Shown: positions 1-8,899 of the stretch, piece after piece
How the letters are laid out: each line of letters begins with the position of its first letter
Position numbering within the stretch: the stretch's first letter is position 1
Origin: CAVVNN01 sp963838035
GTDB taxonomy: Bacteria > Actinomycetota > Thermoleophilia > Solirubrobacterales > 70-9
DNA length: 64,000 bases
Assembly: GCA_963838035.1 (NCBI GenBank)
Contig: CAWIPM010000002.1
Coordinates: forward strand, 434,001 to 498,000
Direction: 5' to 3'
Notes under the pieces: model-generated
The model's database searches: none
The model's input: only the letters and a program-made list of their open reading frames with translations
Told to the model about the DNA's origin: nothing
Translations under genes and position numbers: made by a program

Positions 1-25
1 GCAGGAACTACCTGAGCTCTAACCC

Positions 26-39
26 CCGCCGACGGGCGG
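26..39 (-). terminator. Hairpin just after gcvPB
   Basis: A perfect 5-bp stem (CCGCC/GGCGG) with a GACG loop lies directly after the gcvPB stop codon. It could end the gcv operon transcript, but there is no T-tract, so it is only a candidate. Confidence 0.3.
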
Positions 40-1544
40 TCAATCGAGGGGCTGGCGGATGACCGGGTGGCGGGTGGCTCGCACCTCGTCGAGGCGACGA
101 ACCGGGGTTGTGTAGGGGGCCTGTTTGGCGACCTCGGGGTCCCGCTCGGCCTCCGCGAGGATCTGCTCGACCGCGTCGGCGAAGGCGTCGAGGCTCTCCT
201 TCGTCTCGGTCTCGGTCGGCTCGATCATCAGTGCCTCCTCGACCAGCAACGGGAAATAGACCGTCGGCGGGTGGAAGCCGAAGTCGAGCAGGCGCTTGGC
301 CAGGTCGAGGGTGGCCAGCCCCAGCTCTCGCTTCATCGGCTTGCCGGAGAGGACGAACTCGTGCATGCAGTGGCGGTCGTAGGCGACCGGGAGGCGCTCG
401 CCCGCGCGGCCCCCGGCGAGCCGCGCCTTCAGGTAGTTGGCGTTCAGCACCGCCGTCTCCGAGGCCTCGGCGAGACCGTCGGCCCCGAGGCTGAGGATGT
501 AGGCGTAAGAGCGGACGAAGACGCCGAAGTTGCCCTGGAAGCCGCGCAACCGGCCGATCGATTTCGGCCGGTCGTGATCGAGGTCGAAGGAGGGCCCGCC
601 CCCGTTCTCCCCCTCCCGCCGCACGACCTGGGGCCGTGGGAGGTAGGGCTCGATCCGCTCCGAGACGGCGATCGGCCCCGCCCCCGGCCCGCCGCCGCCG
701 TGCGGCTGGCTGAAGGACTTGTGGAGATTGACGTGGACGATGTCGAAGCCCATATCGCCCGGCCGCGAATGGCCCATCACCGCGTTGAGGTTGGCGCCGT
801 CGTAGTAGAGGGTTCCGCCCGCCTCGTGGATCAGCCCCCCGATCTCGGCGATGTTCTCGTCGAAGAGGCCGAGCGTGTTCGGGTTGGTCAGCATCAGGCA
901 GGCGACCTCCTCGGACACCTTCGCCCGCAGGTCGTCCATCTCGACCCCGCCGCGCTCATCGGTGGCGACCTTCACGATGTCGTAGCCGGCCATCGTCACC
1001 GAGGCCGGGTTGGTCCCGTGCGAGGTGTCGGGGGCGAGCACCTTGGTCCGCTCTTCGCCGCGATCGGCGTGGAAGGCGCGGGTCAGCAGCAGCCCGGCCA
1101 GCTCGCCGTGGGACCCGGCGGAGGGCTGCAGGCTGACGTGCGACAGCCCGCATATCTCGGCCAGGGAGCGCTGCAGCAGCCACATCAGCTCCAGCGCGCC
1201 CTGGGCTTGGCGTGGGTCCTGGGCGGGGTGCAGGCGTGCGTGCCCGGGCAGCGCCGCGACCCGCTCGTTGAGCCGCGGGTTGTGCTTCATCGTGCAGGAG
1301 CCGAGCGGGTAGAAGCCGGTGTCGAGGTCGAAGTTGCGGCGGGAGAGCCGGTTGTAGTGGCGGACTATCTCCGGCTCGGAGACCTCCGGCAGGCTTGGTG
1401 GCTCGGCGCGCAGCAGATTGGCTGGGATCAGCTCCTCGAGCGGGCGCTCGGGGACTTCGACGTCCGGCAACGCCGCAGCGCGCCGGCCGGGCTTCGAGCG
1501 CTCGAAGATCGTCAGCACGTCTTCCTCCTGCATCCGATTCACGA

Positions 1545-1548
<4 letters not shown>
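40..1548 (-). CDS. gcvPB: Glycine dehydrogenase (P protein) subunit 2
   Basis: C-terminal half of a split glycine decarboxylase (P protein). It carries the pyridoxal-phosphate site and decarboxylates glycine, passing the aminomethyl group to lipoyl-GcvH in the cytoplasm. The 502-residue length is normal for GcvPB. The Lys motif LHKSFSQPHGGGGPG (near residues 275-290) holds the PLP-binding lysine, and SHGTNPAS and GSCTMKHNPR are family signatures. It is the last gene of gcvT-gcvH-gcvPA-gcvPB and overlaps the gcvPA stop by 4 bp (ATGA), which implies translational coupling. Confidence 0.97.
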
Positions 1549-2912
<1,364 letters not shown>

Positions 2913-2948
2913 TCGGTTAAGGCTACGGAAGCGAAGGGCGCCGGCACC

Positions 2949-3350
2949 TCACTCGCTTTCGACCAACTTGCGGTATTCCGCGGCGCCGAGCAGGGCGTCG
3001 GCCTCTCTCGGGTGGCTGAGCTTCACCTTGACCAGCCAGCCCTCGCCATAGGGGTCCTCGTTGATCTTCTCCGGGGAGTCGCCGAGCGCGTCGTTGACCT
3101 CGACGATATCGCCCGACATCGGCGCGATCACGTCCGAGACCGCCTTGACCGACTCGACCTCGGCGTAGGGGGAGTCCTTGACGATCGTGGCTCCCACCTC
3201 CGGCGGGTCATAGAAGACCACCTCGCCGAGGCTGTCCTGGGCGTACCAGGTGATCCCGAAGACGGCGTGCTCGTCCCCCTCCAGACGGGCCCAATCGTGC
3301 TGGTCGTGGTAGATCAGCTCATCGGGGTAGGTCGCATCGGCCAAGGTCAC
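2949..3350 (-). CDS. gcvH: Glycine cleavage system H protein
   Basis: Lipoyl carrier that shuttles the aminomethyl group from the P to the T protein and the dihydrolipoyl arm to the L protein. It is 133 residues, the usual length. The lipoylation site is the lysine in ESVKAVSDV, near residue 69. The start overlaps the gcvT stop by 4 bp. No lipoamide dehydrogenase (L protein) gene is in the window. Confidence 0.97.
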   Translation of the reverse strand: MTLADATYPDELIYHDQHDWARLEGDEHAVFGITWYAQDSLGEVVFYDPPEVGATIVKDSPYAEVESVKAVSDVIAPMSGDIVEVNDALGDSPEKINEDPYGEGWLVKVKLSHPREADALLGAAEYRKLVESE

Positions 3351-4423
3351 TTCTCCTTCCGGTATAGGGGCTTGGAAGCTATCCGCGCGGCCCGGCGCTT
3401 GCCACGCACGTCGATCTCGACCTCAGTCCCGGGCTCGGCCAGGTCGGCGCGGACGTAGGCCAGCCCGATCCCGGCCTCGAGCGAGGGAGAGAAGGTGCCC
3501 GAAGTGACTACTCCGGCCTGCTCGCCCCCGGCCAGCACCGCGTTGCCCTGGCGCGGGATGCCGGCTCCCTCGATCCGCAGCGGCACCAGCTTCTCGGCCG
3601 GCCCCTCGGCCCGCACCCGGGCGATCGGCTCGGATCCGACGAAACCCGATGGATCGGCCCTGCAGCACCAGCCGAGGCCGGCCTCTATCGGGTTGCGCTG
3701 AGGAGAGATGTCGTTGCCGTGCAGCGGGTAGCAGACCTCAAGGCGCAGGGTGTCGCGGGCGCCGAGGCCGCAGGGCACGACGCCCGCGTCGAGCAACTCC
3801 GCCCAGACCGGGGTCGCCACCTCCGGGTCGAGCAGCAGCTCGACCCCGTCCTCGCCCGTGTAGCCGGTGCCGCAGGCGAGCGCCGGGCGACTGCCGATCC
3901 GCACGGCGGCCACACGCATCCGGGCGGGAAGCTCGACGCCCAGCGCCTCGCCGACGATCCCGCGGGCATGCGGGCCCTGCACTGCGAGCATCGCGTAGCG
4001 GTCGGCGACGTCGCGCACGGAGACGTCGAAGTCGCGACTCCAGCGCCCGAGCCATTCGAGGTCGGCCTCATGGTTGGCGGCATTGGTCACGACCAGCCAA
4101 CGGTCGTGGCCGAGCCGGTAGGTGAAGAGGTCGTCGAGAATGCCCCCGGCCTCGTCGCACAGGCACGAGTACTGGGCGCCGCCGACATCGACCGCGCCGA
4201 CGTCGTTGGAGAGGACCCGCTGCAGGAAGGCGAGCGCCCCGGTCCCCTCGATCTCGACCTCGCCCATGTGGGAGACGTCAAACATCCCCGCATGCCTCCG
4301 CACCGCCGAGTGCTCCTCCCGGATCCCCTCATAGCTGACGGGCATCTCCCACCCGGCGAAATCAACAAGCTTCGCCCCCAACTCACGATGCCTCTCGCGT
4401 AGGGGTGTCCGCCGCAGGCTCAC
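3347..4423 (-). CDS. gcvT: Aminomethyltransferase (glycine cleavage T protein)
   Basis: Transfers the methylene group from aminomethyl-GcvH to tetrahydrofolate and releases ammonia. A longer frame is open upstream to 4519, but its extra 32 residues are Arg/Pro-rich and unlike the family. GTG at 4423 gives the usual N-terminus VSLRRTPLRERHRELGAKLVDFAGWEMP and a 358-aa protein. Folate/T-protein motifs: GMFDVSHMGE, ALDYL-like TGYTGEDG, and the C-terminal barrel. It is the first gene of the gcv operon. Confidence 0.95.
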   Translation of the reverse strand: MSLRRTPLRERHRELGAKLVDFAGWEMPVSYEGIREEHSAVRRHAGMFDVSHMGEVEIEGTGALAFLQRVLSNDVGAVDVGGAQYSCLCDEAGGILDDLFTYRLGHDRWLVVTNAANHEADLEWLGRWSRDFDVSVRDVADRYAMLAVQGPHARGIVGEALGVELPARMRVAAVRIGSRPALACGTGYTGEDGVELLLDPEVATPVWAELLDAGVVPCGLGARDTLRLEVCYPLHGNDISPQRNPIEAGLGWCCRADPSGFVGSEPIARVRAEGPAEKLVPLRIEGAGIPRQGNAVLAGGEQAGVVTSGTFSPSLEAGIGLAYVRADLAEPGTEVEIDVRGKRRAARIASKPLYRKEK

Positions 4424-4532
4424 GGCGGGCAGGCTAGCTGGCGCGCGCCCCGAGGGCCGCCGGGGGCTCCTTCTCAGGAACTCCCGCGAAGCGGCCTGAG
4501 GAGGGGCCCCCGACGGCACCCGGCCTCACCAA

Positions 4533-4552
4533 CTCCCGCGAAGCGGCGGGAG
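4533..4552 (-). terminator. Hairpin between ftsZ and gcvT
   Basis: Perfect 7-bp stem CTCCCGC/GCGGGAG with loop GAAGCG, about 40 bp past the ftsZ stop. A near copy of its left half (AACTCCCGCGAAGCGG) recurs at 4479-4494. It may separate ftsZ and gcv transcription, but there is no T-run, so factor-independent function is uncertain. Confidence 0.4.
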
Positions 4553-4590
4553 GAGGGTCTGCCGATGACCCCTCCCGCGCTGCCCCAGAT

Positions 4591-5670
4591 CTATTCCTTG
4601 AGGAACCCCGGGACGTCGATGTCGTCGTCGCTCACCCGCAGTTTGCGGATGTCGGTGTCCTCACCCGAGATCCGCGGCCGGCTCTCGTAGCGGCGACGCA
4701 CCCGCTGCGGAGAGCGGGCGAGCAGCTCGAAGCCCTCGAAGCCGGTCGCGATAACGGTGACCCGGACCTCGTCGCGCATCGACTGGTCGACGACCGAGCC
4801 GAAGATGATGTTGGCGTTGTCGTCGGCCTCGGCCTGGACCAGCTGGGCCGCCTCGTTGACCTCGAACAGCCCGAGGTCCTCGGGGCCGGTGATGTTGAGC
4901 AGCATCCCGGTCGCGCCTTTGATCGACTCCTCGATCAGAGGGGAGGTGATCGCAGCCTTGGCCGCATCGAGCGCACGAGCCTCGCCGGAGGCCGAGCCGA
5001 CGCCCATCAGCGCCGAGCCGGCGTCGCGCATGATCGTGCGCACGTCGGCGAAGTCGAGGTTGATCAGGCCCGGGATCGTGATCAGGTCGGTGATCCCCTG
5101 CACGCCCTGGCGCAGGATGTCGTCTGCCTGGCGGAAGGCGTCCAGCACGCTCGTGCGCCGCTCGACCGCCTGCAGCAGCTTCTCGTTGGGGACGATGATC
5201 AGGGTGTCGACGTTGTTGCGCAGCTTCTCGATCCCCTCGAGCGCCTGCTGCATCCGTCGTTTGCCCTCGAACTCGAAGGGCTTGGTGACCGCGCCGACGG
5301 TCAGCGCGCCGATCTCCTCCTTGGCGATCTCGGCGATGATCGGCGCCGACCCGGTGCCGGTGCCGCCGCCCTCGCCCGCGGTGACGAAGACCATGTCGGC
5401 CCCCTTCAGCGCCTCCTTGATCTCGTCGCGGCTCTCCGCCGCGGCACCCGCTCCAACCTCGGGGTTGCCGCCGGCGCCGAGGCCGCGGGTCAGCTCCTGC
5501 CCGATCGAAAGCTTGATGTCGGCATCGCAGGCCTGCAGAGCCTGGGCGTCGGTGTTGACGGCGACGAACTCGACGCCGCGAATTCCCGCATCGACCATCC
5601 GGCTGACGGCATTGGTCCCGCCGCCGCCGGCCCCGACAACCTTGATAACCGCAAGGTAAGTGGATTCCAT
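4591..5670 (-). CDS. ftsZ: Cell division GTPase FtsZ
   Basis: Tubulin-like GTPase that polymerises into the Z ring. The 359-aa protein shows the G-box GGGTGTGSAP at residues 101-110, the synergy-loop residues NLDFADV at 204-210 (catalytic aspartates for the neighbouring subunit), and a C-terminal tail DDIDVPGFLKE that matches the conserved partner-binding peptide. GGGAG abuts the ATG, which is closer than usual for an SD. It lies 256 bp from the upstream ftsQ-like gene, so it probably has its own promoter; see the repeats at 5689-5735. Confidence 0.97.
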   Translation of the reverse strand: MESTYLAVIKVVGAGGGGTNAVSRMVDAGIRGVEFVAVNTDAQALQACDADIKLSIGQELTRGLGAGGNPEVGAGAAAESRDEIKEALKGADMVFVTAGEGGGTGTGSAPIIAEIAKEEIGALTVGAVTKPFEFEGKRRMQQALEGIEKLRNNVDTLIIVPNEKLLQAVERRTSVLDAFRQADDILRQGVQGITDLITIPGLINLDFADVRTIMRDAGSALMGVGSASGEARALDAAKAAITSPLIEESIKGATGMLLNITGPEDLGLFEVNEAAQLVQAEADDNANIIFGSVVDQSMRDEVRVTVIATGFEGFELLARSPQRVRRRYESRPRISGEDTDIRKLRVSDDDIDVPGFLKE

Positions 5671-5688
5671 CTCCCGATTTCTCCGAAC

Positions 5689-5735
5689 CCAGTCTTGGTT
5701 GGACTGGAATCTGCCCAGTCCCCAAGGACTGGAAT
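5689..5735. repeat. Tandem inverted repeats in ftsZ leader
   Basis: Two hairpin-forming units follow each other with 25-bp spacing: CCAGTC-TTGGTTG-GACTGG (5689-5707) and CCAGTCC-CCAA-GGACTGG (5715-5732). Each ends in GGACTGGAAT (5701-5710 and 5726-5735). They begin 19 bp upstream of the ftsZ start, so they lie in its 5' leader or promoter and could be an operator or an mRNA structure. Function unknown. Confidence 0.6.
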
Positions 5736-5877
5736 TTGAGTTGAGCCTTTATTCCGTCCGAGGCTTCAGCAACGCTCTAGGGTTCAAGCATTCGCTGTAA
5801 CCACGGAAATTGCGCTCAACGTAGGGTATTCCGGGGATCCTGTCAAACCGCCGGGAGGCATCCTGCAAGGCACATCC

Positions 5878-5925
5878 CTCAAGTCGAACTTGAGTGTTGA
5901 GCTAGTCTAACCCCTCGGTTGAGGG
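5878..5925. promoter_or_regulatory. Palindrome and hairpin after ftsQ-like gene
   Basis: CTCAAGT-CGA-ACTTGAG (5878-5894) is a perfect 7-bp dyad with a 3-bp centre, the form of a dimeric repressor site. CCCTC-GGTT-GAGGG (5912-5925) starts 1 bp past the ftsQ-like stop and could be a weak terminator. Together they occupy the ftsQ-ftsZ gap and may mark the end of one transcription unit and the control region of the next. Confidence 0.35.
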
Positions 5926-5926
5926 C

Positions 5927-6454
5927 TCAGGGAGTGGGCGGAAGTGCATGGCCTGACCCGCCTGTCGCCGGGTGGTTGGGTGCGTAGACGTTTACATAAT
6001 CGAGCGCCGTAACCGACGGATCGGCGAGGACCGCGGCGGCGGCGCGCCACTTCTTCACCCTCTGTGAGTCGTCTCCAAAGCGCAGTTCGATCCCCGAGCT
6101 GGTGACGACGTCCACCCCGCTTTCGCCGTAGTAGCTGCGCGCGAGGTAGGGGCGGAGGCCGGGGGGAGCAGCGCCGAGAACGCGTGCCTGCGCCAGCGCC
6201 GTGCCGGCCAGGCGGCCGCTCTTCGGCGGTTCGGAGAGCGGCAGCAGGGGAAGCGTCCCCACCCCCGGGGACGGCAGCCAACTGAGGACGACGCCTTCGG
6301 CGGAGACCCCGACAGCGCTCGACCCGATGCCGATCGCCGACGTGGCGCGAGCCGGGACGACGGTGGGGGCGACGGTTGTGTTGCGTAGCAGGAGCAGATA
6401 TGCGGCGCCGGCGAGGACGACGACGCCGGCGACGATGAGCAGTCGACGCTTCAC
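5927..6454 (-). CDS. ftsQ: FtsQ-like cell division protein, short form
   Basis: 175-aa bitopic protein from a GTG at 6454 that overlaps the murB stop (GTGA). There is one TM helix (residues 6-20), then an extracytoplasmic region whose C-terminal part (GIELRFGDDSQRVKKW... VTALDYVNVYAP) matches the FtsQ/DivIB end with its RFG and DVNVP-like motifs. The family is usually about 250 aa or more with an N-terminal POTRA domain, and here little of a POTRA can be seen. Assignment rests on the C-terminus and on position between murB and ftsZ. A longer open frame upstream is antisense or other-frame noise over murB. Confidence 0.7.
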   Translation of the reverse strand: MKRRLLIVAGVVVLAGAAYLLLLRNTTVAPTVVPARATSAIGIGSSAVGVSAEGVVLSWLPSPGVGTLPLLPLSEPPKSGRLAGTALAQARVLGAAPPGLRPYLARSYYGESGVDVVTSSGIELRFGDDSQRVKKWRAAAAVLADPSVTALDYVNVYAPNHPATGGSGHALPPTP

Positions 6455-7365
6455 AGTTCCCAGCTCACGGGCCAGCGCACCTCGCCCAGGACCTGAACCT
6501 CGGGCTCCAGCTCGATGCCGAACCGCTCGTGGACGCGGCGGCGGCCCTCCGCCATCAGCTCCAGCACGTCGGCTGTGGTTGCATCGCCGGAGTTCTCGAC
6601 GAAGTTCGCGTGCTTCTCGGAGAAGCGGGCTCCTCCATGCCGGAGGCCGCGGCAGCCGGCAGCCTCGAGCAACTGGCCGGCGGAGCGGCCATCGGCACGC
6701 GCGTCCTCGGGGTTCTTGAAGGTCGAGCCGAAGGTCTTGATCCCCGACGGCTGGGCCTCGCGGCGCTTCTCGCGCATCTCCGCCAGCGTCGCCTTCACCG
6801 CCGCCGGCTCGGCGGGCTCGAGCAGGAACGAGGCGCGCGAGACGATCTCGGCGGGGCCGAGGTTGGAGCGGCGATAGGCGAAGCCGAGCTGCTCCGGCGA
6901 GCGCCGCTCGCGCCCGGACGCCGAGCAGACGTCGACCCACTCGAGCACCCTGGCGAGCTGGCCGCCGTAGGCGTTGGCGTTCATCTTCACCGCGCCCCCC
7001 GCGGTGCCGGGGATGTTGATTCCGAACTCGAGTCCGGAGAGCCCCCACCCCGCCGCCTTTGCCGCCGCCGACGGCAGGCGGGCGCCGCCACCGCAGAGAA
7101 CGCGCTCGCCCTGGCGCTCGATCGTCGCGAGGTCGCCGTCCAGCTTGGTCGCGAGGCCGCGGAAGCCGTCGTCGGCGACCAGGAGGTTCGACCCGGACCC
7201 GACCACTCCCACCGCCACCCCCTCCTCCCCGGCCCAAGCCAGCAGCGCCAGCAGCTCCAACTCGGTTTGCGGCCGAGCGAACCAGTCCGCCGGGCCACCG
7301 GTGCGCACCGTTGTCAGACGGGCGAGCGGATAATCGGGCTCGACCCCGGCGGGAGGCGCGCTCAT
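6451..7365 (-). CDS. murB: UDP-N-acetylenolpyruvoylglucosamine reductase
   Basis: FAD enzyme reducing the enolpyruvyl group to give UDP-MurNAc in the cytoplasm. The ATG at 7365 overlaps the murC stop (ATGA), giving 304 aa. Motifs: TVRTGGPADWF near the N-terminus, FAD-binding GSGSNLLVADDGF, GIPGTAGGA-type stretch GINIPGTAGGAVKMNANAYG, catalytic-region YRRSNLG, and SGDATTADVLELM near the C-terminus. Open frame upstream of 7365 is murC antisense-free read-through and does not belong to it. Confidence 0.95.
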   Translation of the reverse strand: MSAPPAGVEPDYPLARLTTVRTGGPADWFARPQTELELLALLAWAGEEGVAVGVVGSGSNLLVADDGFRGLATKLDGDLATIERQGERVLCGGGARLPSAAAKAAGWGLSGLEFGINIPGTAGGAVKMNANAYGGQLARVLEWVDVCSASGRERRSPEQLGFAYRRSNLGPAEIVSRASFLLEPAEPAAVKATLAEMREKRREAQPSGIKTFGSTFKNPEDARADGRSAGQLLEAAGCRGLRHGGARFSEKHANFVENSGDATTADVLELMAEGRRRVHERFGIELEPEVQVLGEVRWPVSWEL

Positions 7366-8621
7366 CGCCCTCTCCCATCTGCGACCAGAGCCTCGCCCAG
7401 CTTGAAGACGTCGCCGGCGCCGATCGTGACCAGAACCTGGCCGGGACCGAGATGCGTAGCCAGGGCCGCCTGGGCAGCCTCGAGCGTGGGAGTCCACCAA
7501 ACCGTTCGCCCGCCCATGCGCTCGGCCGCGGCCCGGGCGACCTGCAGCCCACTGACCCCGGCCAGCTCGCCGACCGGCTCCTCGCGCGCCGGGTAGACGT
7601 CGAGCACCGCGACCTCGTCGGCCAGGGCCAGCGCCGCGCCGAACTGCTCCGAGAGCGCCTTGGTGCGTGAGTAGAGGTGCGGTTGGAAGACCGCGACCAG
7701 GCGCTCGGGCTCCATCTCGCGCAACGCCGACAGCGTTGCGCGCACCTCGGTCGGGTGATGCGCGTAGTCGTCATATATGCGGGCGCCGTTGCGCTTGCCC
7801 TTCAGCTCCAGGCGCCGCCGCACCCCGGGGAAGTCCGCCAGCGCCGCGGCGGCGGCGTCGACATCCATCCCGGCCAGGCCGATAGCGGCCAGGGCAGCGC
7901 GGGCGTTGAGGAGGTTGTGGCGGCCGGGGACTGCGAGCGGGAGATCGGCCGGGCCGGGGGTGTCGGCACCGAACTCGGCGCATCGGGCCCCCGCCGTGAA
8001 CCGCTCGAAGGCCGCGCGCAGCTCCGCCAACGAGCCCCAGCGGGCGTGGTGGTCCATCTCGACGTTTGTGACGACGGCGATCTCGGGCTTCAGCTCGAGA
8101 AAGCTGGCGTCACTCTCGTCGGCCTCGGCCACCACCCACTCGCCCTCGCCCCAGCCGGCGTTGGCTGCAGCGCCGCCATCGCCGAGCCCCGGCGCCTCGC
8201 CGCCGACGAAGAAGGCCGGGTCGGCGCCGACCGCCTGCAGCGCCCAGACCAGCATCGCGGTCGTCGTCGTCTTGCCGTGGGTGCCGGCGACCGCGATCAG
8301 CCGCTTCTCTGCACAGAGCTCGGCGAGTAGCTCGCCGCGGTGGATCACTCGCGCACCGCGGCCTTGCGCCGCCGCCAGCTCGGGGTTGTCGGCGCCGATC
8401 GCCGTCGAGACGACCACCTCGGCCCCGTCGGGAAGGTTGGCCGCGTTGTGTCCGATCGCCGGCTCGAGCCCGGCCGCGCGCAGCCGGTCCATATATGAGG
8501 AGTCGGCGCGGTCGCTGCCGGTGACCGTCGCGCCCAGCTCTGCGCAGACCAGCGCCAGCCCGCTCATCCCGGCCCCGCCGATCCCGACGAAGTGAAGCCG
8601 GCGAGAGGCCCAGTCGCTCAT
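7362..8621 (-). CDS. murC: UDP-N-acetylmuramate--L-alanine ligase
   Basis: ATP-dependent ligase adding L-Ala to UDP-MurNAc, the first peptide-stem step. 419 aa. N-terminal Rossmann motif HFVGIGGAGMSGLA (10-23), ATP loop GTHGKTTT (113-120), central ligase motif NVEMDHHARW, and C-terminal domain with FQPHLYSRT and GAGDVFKLGE. The gene normally follows murG, but an IS110 element now sits between them. Its SD (AAGGGGGAGG, 7 nt before ATG on the minus strand) is formed by the end of that element plus the core dinucleotide. Confidence 0.96.
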   Translation of the reverse strand: MSDWASRRLHFVGIGGAGMSGLALVCAELGATVTGSDRADSSYMDRLRAAGLEPAIGHNAANLPDGAEVVVSTAIGADNPELAAAQGRGARVIHRGELLAELCAEKRLIAVAGTHGKTTTTAMLVWALQAVGADPAFFVGGEAPGLGDGGAAANAGWGEGEWVVAEADESDASFLELKPEIAVVTNVEMDHHARWGSLAELRAAFERFTAGARCAEFGADTPGPADLPLAVPGRHNLLNARAALAAIGLAGMDVDAAAAALADFPGVRRRLELKGKRNGARIYDDYAHHPTEVRATLSALREMEPERLVAVFQPHLYSRTKALSEQFGAALALADEVAVLDVYPAREEPVGELAGVSGLQVARAAAERMGGRTVWWTPTLEAAQAALATHLGPGQVLVTIGAGDVFKLGEALVADGRGR

Positions 8622-8712
8622 AGGAGAACCTCCCCCTTGTTCTTCTGAGATCTAGATATGGAGGCCGAGCGAAGCGAGGCCGTCGAAGATCCCGGGGGAG
8701 CACATAGAGAAG

Positions 8713-8880
8713 CCGACCGCCGTCGGGAGAACGCCGTCGTCGCTTGCCCCGCAGAGGGCCACGATGAGACCAGCGTCTCCCGGCGGTCGGAGGCACCTGA
8801 AGCGGCCACAGGAAGTGGCGCACCCGAGCGCCCAACTATGAGCACCCGCAACGGTAGCTCCCGGCCGGCGCAAGTGGAAG
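8713..8880 (+). ncRNA. Candidate IS110 bridge RNA with target and donor guides
   Basis: A long stem is closed by 8713-8722/8781-8790 (10 perfect pairs) and continued by GGAGA/TCTCC (8726-8730/8776-8780). In the same arm, GGAGAAC (8726-8732) equals the left flank 8623-8629, and CGATGAG (8762-8768) is complementary to core plus right flank 10125-10131. Further on, CACAGGAAGT (8807-8816) equals the element's right end 10115-10124, followed by hairpins GGCGC/GCGCC (8817-8832) and GAGCACC/GGTAGCTC (8840-8860). CAAGTGGAAG (8871-8880) pairs with the left end plus core at 8 of 10 positions. The order (left target, right target, left donor, right donor) is that of IS621 bridge RNA. The exact ends are guesses. 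Confidence 0.75.
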
Positions 8881-8899
8881 CGATCCGAGGAGGGAACCG

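Noticed and set aside
4479..4552. CCCGCGAAGCGG repeats as a mobile or REP-like element
   Set aside because: Only two close copies were found and neither has element-like ends; treated as terminator-type hairpins.
4424..4590. Glycine riboswitch upstream of gcvT
   Set aside because: The leader has repeated CCCGCGAAGCGG hairpins but none of the conserved glycine-aptamer blocks in order.
8669..8677. GCGAAGCGA at 8669-8677, complementary to the right flank, as a target guide
   Set aside because: It lies 5' of the left guide, outside the stem-loop, does not reach the core, and this GC-rich word is frequent in the window (for example 4479-4550). CGATGAG at 8762-8768 fits position and core.
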